Both the position numbers and the translations under genes were made by a program. From the NCBI GenBank assembly GCA_002305965.1, contig DBRM01000037.1, positions 1-27,100 on the forward strand: a stretch of DNA of 27,100 nt, in the 5' to 3' direction. The DNA comes from Syntrophomonas sp. UBA1368. Lineage in GTDB: Bacteria > Bacillota > Syntrophomonadia > Syntrophomonadales > Syntrophomonadaceae. Shown piece by piece: positions 7,299 through 13,040 of this stretch; position 1 is the first letter of the stretch; each line of letters starts with the position of its first letter. The notes beneath the pieces are model-generated. The model was not told the DNA's origin and searched no databases. It saw only the letters and a list, made by a program, of their open reading frames with translations.

Positions 7299-8216
7299 AT
7301 GCAGCTCAAAATATCTGATCCGATGAAAGGTTCAATTTTTGTTTTTATCTCAGCATTTATGTACGCCACCTTGCCGATCCTGACCAAACTGGCTTTTCAA
7401 TATGGTTTAACTCCCAGTGCGGCTATTTTCTATCGTTATCTGTTTGCCTTTATCCTGTTGTTCCTTTATCTGAAATTATGGAAGAAGGAGCCGGTCATTG
7501 CCCCTTCCTTGAAGGTCATCTTACAGGGGTTATTTTTGGTTGCCGGTTCGGTTTTATTTTTCTATGCTTTGCAGTATATTGCGGCCAGCATCGGCAGCAT
7601 CATCTTCTTTACCCATCCGATTATCGTTGCATTCCTGGCTATTTTAATTTACAAAGAAAATTTAAACCTAAAACTGGCTGCAGGCTTGTTATTAGCCTTG
7701 GCGGGCATCATTTTGGTCTCGGGAATATTCAGCACTTCAGTAACCATTACGCCCTTTGGTTTAATGCTGGCCATGATCAGCAGCATTTGTTATGCCTGCT
7801 TTGCACTCCTGGGGCAGTATAATGTGGCTAATGCATCACCCTTCGCTTTGACCGCTACCTTTACTTTGACCGGAGCCCTGATAGTACCGCTGGTATTTTT
7901 CCGCGACCTGCATTTTATTACTTCCCTGACCTGGCCGCAGGTTTTGATTTGTTTGGCAATGGCCTTATTAAATACTGTACTTTCAATATCTTTTTACCTA
8001 AAGGGTATGAAGCTGATCGGTGCCACCCGAGCGTCTCTAATCAGCAGCCTGGAGCCGGTTATAACGGTAATACTGGCCATGCTTCTGCTGAATGAAGTCC
8101 TATCCCCCCTGGAGGCAGCAGGCGCCGTTCTGGTTCTGATCAGCCTGTACCTGGCCGTGTCTTCCCAAAGCAAGGATTCCCGGGAACAAGAATTCAGAAT
8201 GATTGCCAAAGAGTAG
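7299..8216 (+). CDS. EamA/DMT-family transporter
   Basis: A 305-residue integral membrane protein with about ten hydrophobic helices in two EamA repeats. The first starts at FVFISAFMYATLPILTKLAF and the second at GLMLAMISSICYACFALLGQYN. Typical family phrases include the IFFTHPIIVAFLAILIYKE end of repeat one and the GATRASLISSLEPVITVILAMLLLNE end of repeat two. Members export amino acids, nucleosides or other metabolites, and the substrate cannot be read from sequence. ATG follows a weak AGGAAGAAAGG site. The gene is single, with a small convergent gene downstream. Confidence 0.92.
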   Translation: MQLKISDPMKGSIFVFISAFMYATLPILTKLAFQYGLTPSAAIFYRYLFAFILLFLYLKLWKKEPVIAPSLKVILQGLFLVAGSVLFFYALQYIAASIGSIIFFTHPIIVAFLAILIYKENLNLKLAAGLLLALAGIILVSGIFSTSVTITPFGLMLAMISSICYACFALLGQYNVANASPFALTATFTLTGALIVPLVFFRDLHFITSLTWPQVLICLAMALLNTVLSISFYLKGMKLIGATRASLISSLEPVITVILAMLLLNEVLSPLEAAGAVLVLISLYLAVSSQSKDSREQEFRMIAKE

Positions 8217-8227
8217 AAAATCCTGGC

Positions 8228-8419
8228 TTATCCGTCTATATCATTATCTGTTAATTTGCCAGGATGGTTTACGCCGACGTAATATCCGGGATATTGACCG
8301 TCTTTTATTCTGGCGTTAAATTCACTTCGACTCATAACCGCGCCGGTCTGAATATCCATGAATTCTTCTTCATCCATCAAATGATCTGACTTGATTTTTT
8401 CGTTGTTATCTTTCTCCAT
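8228..8419 (-). CDS. Hypothetical small protein, 63 aa
   Basis: A 63-residue polar protein beginning MEKDNNEKIKSDHLMDEEEF, with a compact second half (DIQTGAVMSRSEFNARIKDGQYPGYYVGVNHPG). I do not recognise it. The ATG has a good GGAGG about nine bases upstream, and codon use looks ordinary, so it is likely real. It converges on the EamA gene with an 11-base gap and is divergent from the GyrI-like gene. Confidence 0.65.
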   Translation of the reverse strand: MEKDNNEKIKSDHLMDEEEFMDIQTGAVMSRSEFNARIKDGQYPGYYVGVNHPGKLTDNDIDG

Positions 8420-8547
8420 TATTTATGCCTCCGAACTTTTATTTAAGTATATTTTTGCTTCCTGGCCGGTTATCTATGCAATTAGCCCAAAGTTGTTCCC
8501 TCCAAAACTTTCATGATAGTATTATGTTATGAAAGGAGGCAGTTTTA

Positions 8548-9006
8548 ATGAACATAAAATTCGAAATCATCGATTTGGTTCCGGACCCATTACTTGTCAT
8601 CCGCAAAGTCACTTCCGTAAATGACCTGCCCCAGGAAATCGGCAAGGCATATCACCAGATCGCCGCTTACCTTAATGAATTGGGCGAACAGCCGGCAGGC
8701 GTTCCTTTTGTCGCATACTATAATCTGGATATGGAAAACCTGGATGTGGAAATGGGCTTCCCGGTAGCCAAAGAATTACCAGGCCAGGGCAATATTACCC
8801 CCGCCAGGATGCCGGCCGTTAGAGCTGCAACCTTCACTCACATAGGACCCTACCAGGACATGTCCGCTGGTTATGAAGCCATCAATCATTGGCTGGCTGA
8901 GCAAAAAGAGGAACCCACCGGAGTAGTATATGAATACTATTACAATTCCCCGGCTGAAGTACCGGAAACAGAACTTATGACCAAAGTCTTATTTCTGCTT
9001 AAATAA
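8548..9006 (+). CDS. GyrI-like small-molecule-binding protein
   Basis: A 152-residue protein matching the GyrI-like / AraC effector-binding fold: opening strand IIDLVPDPLLVIRKVTSV, middle YYNLDMENLDVEMGFPV, then AATFTHIGPYQDMSAGYEAINHWL and a final strand with ELMTKVLFLL. It is a free-standing domain with no DNA-binding part. Such proteins bind hydrophobic ligands, act as drug sensors or hydrolases, or inhibit gyrase; which applies here is not evident. ATG follows a strong GAAAGGAGG. Monocistronic, with a terminator after it. Confidence 0.85.
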   Translation: MNIKFEIIDLVPDPLLVIRKVTSVNDLPQEIGKAYHQIAAYLNELGEQPAGVPFVAYYNLDMENLDVEMGFPVAKELPGQGNITPARMPAVRAATFTHIGPYQDMSAGYEAINHWLAEQKEEPTGVVYEYYYNSPAEVPETELMTKVLFLLK

Positions 9007-9029
9007 ATGATTCTTGATTATAAATAATA

Positions 9030-9067
9030 AATAACCGCAAACAAACTGCTTTGCGGTTATTCTTTTC
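9030..9067 (+). terminator. Terminator after the GyrI-like gene
   Basis: Perfect 12-base-pair stem AATAACCGCAAA/TTTGCGGTTATT (9030-9061), followed by CTTTT. Confidence 0.8.
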
Positions 9068-9328
9068 GGGTGTTCCGCTGCCAGGCCTTCAACTTCTTTA
9101 TGAATAACCTATTTATCAGTAGGCAAGCTAATTCAGGATGTTCTACTGATACATTGATAATCAGGTCTGCCTCTCATATAATTTCATGGTCAGAATTTGG
9201 GATCAATATATTTTCAGGTTTTCATAATAAGCTCAAGTTCTTACATTCTGATGTCATTATAGGAATTATTTCCCCAATCCACCACATAATGATATATACT
9301 GTAAGCATCAGATAAAGGAGAAATAGCA
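9068..9328. other. Non-coding stretch before the 321-aa gene
   Basis: About 260 bases, AT-rich. I see no convincing gene. It ends in the AAAGGAG ribosome binding site of the next gene. A GAATTAT / CATAATGA pair, 15 bases apart (9260-9290), weakly resembles a sigma-E promoter. Confidence 0.4.
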
Positions 9329-10294
9329 ATGTTTCAATCGAAGTGGGTCCGTATTCCCGTAAAAATTCTATTGGTGTGGCTGGTCATATCCATCTATTTT
9401 TATTTACAGCACCCGGTGGTTTATTGTTATCAGGATCTTAATGCAAATATCCCTATTGGGGATGCACAGCTCCTGATCCATGAAATCCTGGTCAGTAATC
9501 TGGATGAAGACCAACAGCATGCCTGGTTAACCGAAGAAGAAAGGCCCTGGCGTATCAAGTTATTGCAGAGAATGTATGAATTAGGGCTTCCTTTGAGCTG
9601 GCAAGGACCTGCTAACAAGGTATTGTCATTTTACAGCTGGCCTCCGCTGGCAGAGGATTTCTGGTCATACAAAATATTTGGAACCTATATCTCCCCGGAA
9701 GACATTGACATGGAGGAATATACACTGGATGGTTTTTCTCTTCACATTTATCCGGGAATGAGCAGAGGCAGAGGCTGTCAGTGGGAAGAAACATCGCGTA
9801 ATGCAGCAATGATTTATGCTGGTGGCAAAATAGATCCCCAACTGATAGATAATCCTCTGATCATGACCGTTGCCGACAAAGAAAATGATCGCACTACCAA
9901 GCTGATCATAACTCCCCGTTGGCAAAAAGAAAGGCTGACAAACAGAGTTTCACAGATTGAGAGGTATAAAAGTCCCGCTGCGCCGGTGCAAAATTTTATG
10001 TTCAAGATTTACAACGGCCAGCCCCAGCAAGCCCTTGAATATGTTTTGCCAAGTCTGCGCAATAACTTCCCTCTTCCTGCTCTTAGTGAAAAGCTCAAGG
10101 GGCAGGATATTGAAATAGAAGGACTATTAAGCTGGTTAGATGTATGGAATGACTATCTGAGTGTTTACCAGATGCAAGCGGAAGTGGGCAAGCCCAGTGA
10201 GAATAATTTTGTTCCTGTTCAAAAACTCACTTTTTATACGATCTTAGATCATGATGGCAACCATAGAATCATCGGCTGGAAATCTGCAGACTAA
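9329..10294 (+). CDS. Hypothetical membrane-anchored protein, 321 aa
   Basis: I do not recognise this protein. Residues about 10-27 (VKILLVWLVISIYFYLQ) form one membrane helix near the N-terminus, so the remaining 290 residues are probably outside the cell. The exterior part has many aromatic residues, PGMSRGRGCQWEETSRNAAMIYAGG near the middle, and a C-terminal part with FYTILDHDGNHRIIGWKSAD that resembles an all-beta end strand. ATG follows AAAGGAG. The last 14 codons occur again, slightly diverged, at 10919-10961. The genome therefore once held a second copy, or a paralogue, next to tRNA-Leu. Confidence 0.8.
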   Translation: MFQSKWVRIPVKILLVWLVISIYFYLQHPVVYCYQDLNANIPIGDAQLLIHEILVSNLDEDQQHAWLTEEERPWRIKLLQRMYELGLPLSWQGPANKVLSFYSWPPLAEDFWSYKIFGTYISPEDIDMEEYTLDGFSLHIYPGMSRGRGCQWEETSRNAAMIYAGGKIDPQLIDNPLIMTVADKENDRTTKLIITPRWQKERLTNRVSQIERYKSPAAPVQNFMFKIYNGQPQQALEYVLPSLRNNFPLPALSEKLKGQDIEIEGLLSWLDVWNDYLSVYQMQAEVGKPSENNFVPVQKLTFYTILDHDGNHRIIGWKSAD

Positions 10295-10344
10295 CCCAGC
10301 AATACGGGTCAGCCTAGTTACGATAAATATAAGACTCGATGTTA

Positions 10345-10379
10345 AAAAATACCGAAGGATTTAAGCCTTCGGTATTTTT
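10345..10379. terminator. Terminator between the 321-aa gene and the tRNA-Leu fragment
   Basis: Perfect 14-base-pair stem AAAAATACCGAAGG/CCTTCGGTATTTTT with a seven-base loop. The A/T-rich arms make it usable on both strands. It would end the 321-residue gene. Confidence 0.85.
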
Positions 10380-10390
10380 ATATTTATATA

Positions 10391-10445
10391 TGGTGCCCTA
10401 GACCGGGGTCGAACCGGTACGATGTTGCCATCGCAGGGTCTTAAA
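10391..10445 (-). pseudogene. Truncated tRNA-Leu (3' part only)
   Basis: The 44 bases at 10391-10434 match the 3' part of the intact tRNA-Leu (11076-11119) with one mismatch. They include CCA, the T-arm and the variable arm, and the match extends seven bases beyond CCA (10384-10390). After that the sequence decays (AGGGTCTTAAAAC instead of the anticodon stem), and the D-arm and 5' acceptor strand are missing. The mismatch at 10399 falls in the acceptor strand. It cannot fold into a tRNA. Confidence 0.88.
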
Positions 10446-10457
10446 ACAAAAGCATAA

Positions 10458-10790
10458 TTAAATAATGCGTCTGTCTCTTTTAAGATCATAAATAGCCTTA
10501 TCAATATACCAGGCCATATCCTTATTCGGATGTTTTTTTTTTAAAACTTCAATTTGCCTGTCAAGAACTTCGGCAGCTGCCATTCTGCTATCACCATGTA
10601 AGCGGATATACTGTTCTCTTAATTTATAACACTTACGGTCGAAGTAAGTGTTGTCAGATAATAATATTTGATTTTTGTTGGATTTATAGCTGTTTCTGTT
10701 ATTGTAAATTTTGATAATGTATAAAACTGTTAATATAGCAACAGCTAAAATGATCAAATCGATTAATGGCATAGCATAAAGGTCTAACAT
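10458..10790 (-). CDS. Hypothetical single-pass membrane protein, 110 aa
   Basis: A 110-residue protein with one N-terminal membrane helix (about 8-25, DLIILAVAILTVLYIIKIY) and a charged, helical, Lys/Arg-rich tail (EVLDRQIEVLKKKHPNKDMAWYIDKAIYDLKRDRR). No family recognised. The ATG at 10790 has GGGGGAG at good spacing. A GTG 15 bases earlier would add five residues but has no proper site. It is enclosed between the truncated tRNA-Leu and the remnant of the 321-residue gene family, so it lies inside the duplication scar. Confidence 0.65.
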   Translation of the reverse strand: MLDLYAMPLIDLIILAVAILTVLYIIKIYNNRNSYKSNKNQILLSDNTYFDRKCYKLREQYIRLHGDSRMAAAEVLDRQIEVLKKKHPNKDMAWYIDKAIYDLKRDRRII

Positions 10791-10918
10791 GTTCTTCTCC
10801 CCCACCTGGAAAAAAATGATGTTGCCCTTATATTACCCTGAACTCGTTTTGCTTTCAAACTCTATCAGGAAAATGAAAGTTGGAAAGGGAGGCTCCATCG
10901 TCCACTCTTCTCATTAAA

Positions 10919-10961
10919 ATGGCAGCCATAGAATCATCGACTGGAAATATGCAGACTAACC
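10919..10961 (+). pseudogene. 3' tail of a second copy of the 321-aa gene
   Basis: Forty-three bases nearly identical (about three mismatches) to the last codons of the 321-residue gene (10254-10296). In frame they read NGSHRIIDWKYAD then stop, against DGNHRIIGWKSAD then stop. An in-frame stop lies directly upstream (TAA at 10916-10918), so only a remnant is left. The surrounding bases (10806-11033) hold no other gene that I can support. Confidence 0.75.
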
Positions 10962-11029
10962 TCACGTTAAAAAAGATGGATGCCTACATCAAAAAGCAAG
11001 TGGTCAAAATCGTGGCCAAAATAAAAAGA

Positions 11030-11060
11030 GCAAGAAAAAAGCAGAAGCCTGAACCTCTGC
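11030..11060 (-). terminator. Terminator of the five-tRNA operon
   Basis: Minus-strand stem GCAGAGG/GCTTCTGC (seven pairs, one G-U, loop of six; 11041-11060) followed by TTTTTT. It lies 15 bases after tRNA-Leu. Confidence 0.7.
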
Positions 11061-11075
11061 AAGTGCCATTATATA

Positions 11076-11162
11076 TGGTGCCCGAGACCGGGGTCGAACC
11101 GGTACGATGTTGCCATCGCGGGATTTTAAGTCCCGTGCGTCTGCCTATTCCGCCACCCGGGC
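11076..11162 (-). tRNA. tRNA-Leu (TAA)
   Basis: An 87-base class II tRNA with encoded CCA and a long variable arm (CGATGGCAACATCG). The acceptor stem is GCCCGGG/CTCGGGC with one mismatch, and the anticodon loop CTTAAAA gives TAA. Last gene of the tRNA operon; its 3' part is duplicated at 10391. Confidence 0.95.
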
Positions 11163-11175
11163 ATATATATCGTTA

Positions 11176-11251
11176 TGGAGGGCGGGACCGGATTTGAACC
11201 GGTGAATGGTGATTTTGCAGACCACAGCGTTAGCCTCTTCGCCACCCGCCC
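11176..11251 (-). tRNA. tRNA-Cys (GCA)
   Basis: A 76-base cloverleaf with encoded CCA. The acceptor is GGGCGGG/CCCGCCC, the anticodon stem GTGGT/ATCAC with loop CTGCAAA gives GCA, and the T-arm is ACCGG TTCAAAT CCGGT. Confidence 0.95.
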
Positions 11252-11584
11252 CAATTCCCAAGTTATTGGGTATTACGTCAATGCGCACAAATTATTATAT
11301 CAACCTTCTTTTTATTTTGCAAGCAAATAAAAAGCGTTCATATAGCACCAAACTGAAAAATCAGGAGGTAAAGATTCGAGCACATGAAGGTTTGCTCCTT
11401 TTAACGACAGAAAAAAGAATAAGCCCTCTTCGAGGACTACAGTCTTGCGCTCACATACGTTCGCAGAAAATTAATGGAGCACCCTGCGGGCACAATGATT
11501 GTATGTCGCTTTGCTCCAGAAAAAACAATGGAGCCCTCTTCGAGGACTACAGTCTTACGCTCACTTACGTTCGCAGAAAATTAA
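11252..11584. other. Long spacer inside the tRNA operon
   Basis: About 330 bases between tRNA-Cys and tRNA-Gly, where other spacers in this operon are 8-32 bases. It contains no credible gene. It holds a 59-base direct repeat and several copies of GGAGC/GCTCC that could pair into hairpins. Confidence 0.7.
11422..11480. repeat. Direct repeat, copy A
   Basis: Fifty-nine bases that recur at 11532-11590 with two mismatches (11446 and 11454 differ). Each copy begins CCTCTTCGAGG, a small hairpin, and ends AATTAATGGAGC. Confidence 0.85.
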
Positions 11585-11590
11585 TGGAGC
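11532..11590. repeat. Direct repeat, copy B
   Basis: Second copy, 110 bases from the first. Its last six bases (TGGAGC) are the 3' end of tRNA-Gly on the minus strand, so the repeat unit overlaps the tRNA terminus. Confidence 0.85.
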
Positions 11591-11659
11591 GGAAGACGAG
11601 ATTCGAACTCGCGACCCTCGCCTTGGCAAGGCGATGCTCTACCACTGAGCCACTTCCGC
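11585..11659 (-). tRNA. tRNA-Gly (GCC)
   Basis: A 75-base cloverleaf with encoded CCA. The acceptor is GCGGAAG/CTTCCGC, the anticodon stem TCGCC/GGCGA with loop TTGCCAA gives GCC, and the T-arm is GCGAG TTCGAAT CTCGT. Confidence 0.96.
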
Positions 11660-11667
11660 TGATGATA

Positions 11668-11743
<76 letters not shown>

Positions 11744-11775
11744 TGACGTTCTGATGTTAATGAAGAACATAATTA

Positions 11776-11851
11776 TGGCGAAGCCGAAGGGATTTGAACC
11801 CTCGATCTCCGGCGTGACAGGCCGGCATGTTAACCGCTACACCACGGCTCC
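11776..11851 (-). tRNA. tRNA-Asp (GTC)
   Basis: A 76-base cloverleaf with encoded CCA. The acceptor is GGAGCCG/CGGCTTC, and the anticodon stem CCGGC/GCCGG with loop CTGTCAC gives GTC. First gene of the five-tRNA operon. Confidence 0.96.
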
Positions 11852-11863
11852 GCAACGAAATTT

Positions 11864-11892
11864 ATTATAGCATCAGCTTAAAAATTAGTCAA
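11864..11892 (-). promoter_or_regulatory. Promoter of the tRNA operon (Asp-Phe-Gly-Cys-Leu)
   Basis: TTGACT (11887-11892), 17-base spacer, TATAAT (11864-11869): a near-perfect sigma-A promoter ending 12 bases before tRNA-Asp. Confidence 0.9.
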
Positions 11893-11967
11893 CAGATTAA
11901 TAGCTATTTAATCCAAAGGCTCCCTTTCCTGCTCCTGTCTGCTGGTTTATTCACCAGTTGATCTACC

Positions 11968-12840
11968 TTATCTTCTGGTAAGACGTGAAACATACTTACT
12001 GGCATTTAGCCCTGCAACCAGGCCTTCCCCGACAGATTTAGCCACCTGATATGGCTGACCGGTGCAGTCACCGGCAGCAAACACCCCGGCCAGATTGGTT
12101 TCCTGCTGGCGGTTCACCTTAATATGGTTTTCTTCTATTTCCAAACCTGGGATCAGCCGATCAGGAGCGGTTTCCCCGCCTAGCACAAATACTCCATCTG
12201 CTTTTATCTCCGTACCGTCCTTCATCCTAATCCCTTCAACAAATTGACTGGTGATGAGTTCAGCTGGTTTATTGCTGATGATCTCGATTTTCGCATCCAG
12301 CTTGCCCGGGTTTTTGTATAGCGGCACATAATAGACTTTATTGCATATTTCCGCCATGAAATTCGCTTCGGTTTCTCCTTCATTGCTGTGTGCCACAATG
12401 ATCACGTCATTTCCTTTATACAGGGGGCCGTCACAGGTGGCACAATACCCGAATCCTTTGCCCAAAAATTCCTCTTCGTTGGGAAAAGTGGGACGATAAG
12501 GGATCCCGATTGAAATAACGATGCTGCGCGCCTGAATGACTTCCTCCTGGACCAGAATGCTGTAAGCCCCTTCCATTTCATTGATCACCTGGGCTTTGCT
12601 GCTGATCAGTTCGATCCCCGTGGTACGGAAATGATCCATAAATTTCCCCAGCAGGTCTGCGCCGCTTATCCCGGGAAAACCTAAATAATTATCTATTTTT
12701 TGCGCTTTGTGCAATGGCGGACTGCAATAATCCGAACCAATGACGATTACTGTTTTATTACGGATAGAAGCGTTTACCGCAGCAGATAATCCTGCCGGTC
12801 CGCAGCCTAAGACCGCTAAATCATAAATTTCATATTTCAT
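11968..12840 (-). CDS. Thioredoxin-reductase-like flavoprotein, possibly ferredoxin-dependent
   Basis: A 290-residue FAD protein of the thioredoxin reductase family, transferring electrons to a disulfide partner. It has the N-terminal FAD motif GCGPAG (12-17), the redox pair CATC (Cys133, Cys136) and the C-terminal FAD motif GVFAAGDC. Where NADPH-dependent enzymes have a second GxGxxA and an HRR motif, this one reads IIVAHSNEGETEANF and then YYVPLYKN, so the NADPH site seems absent. That pattern fits clostridial ferredoxin-dependent flavin thioredoxin reductases, which have this length. I chose the ATG at 12840, preceded by AAAGGAAG. An upstream ATG at 12930 would add 30 residues outside the fold. 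No thioredoxin gene is adjacent. Confidence 0.85.
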   Translation of the reverse strand: MKYEIYDLAVLGCGPAGLSAAVNASIRNKTVIVIGSDYCSPPLHKAQKIDNYLGFPGISGADLLGKFMDHFRTTGIELISSKAQVINEMEGAYSILVQEEVIQARSIVISIGIPYRPTFPNEEEFLGKGFGYCATCDGPLYKGNDVIIVAHSNEGETEANFMAEICNKVYYVPLYKNPGKLDAKIEIISNKPAELITSQFVEGIRMKDGTEIKADGVFVLGGETAPDRLIPGLEIEENHIKVNRQQETNLAGVFAAGDCTGQPYQVAKSVGEGLVAGLNASKYVSRLTRR

Positions 12841-13040
12841 AAGCATCTTCCTTTCATTAAAATAGTTCATAATTTCTTCCTTGGCCAAAATTCTTGCTTC
12901 ATAAATATTTATTATTATATTATCACTCATATCTAAATCTTTTACTGACTTTTACTTTAAATTATTATAAGATTGACTGTAAGTTAAAGACTAACCAAGG
13001 TAAACTTTGGTTTTATCAATTTTTATCTGGAGAAATCAGC

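Noticed and set aside
9258..9300. Sigma-E-like pair before the 321-residue gene
   Set aside because: GAATTAT and CATAATGA are 15 bases apart but the -10 match is poor.
9070..9315. Open frame of 81 codons before the 321-residue gene
   Set aside because: No ribosome binding site, unusual composition and no recognisable protein features; treated as intergenic.
12894..13040. Upstream extension of the phosphatase-like membrane protein
   Set aside because: The 49 extra codons are AT-rich and precede the proper site and signal peptide at 13041.
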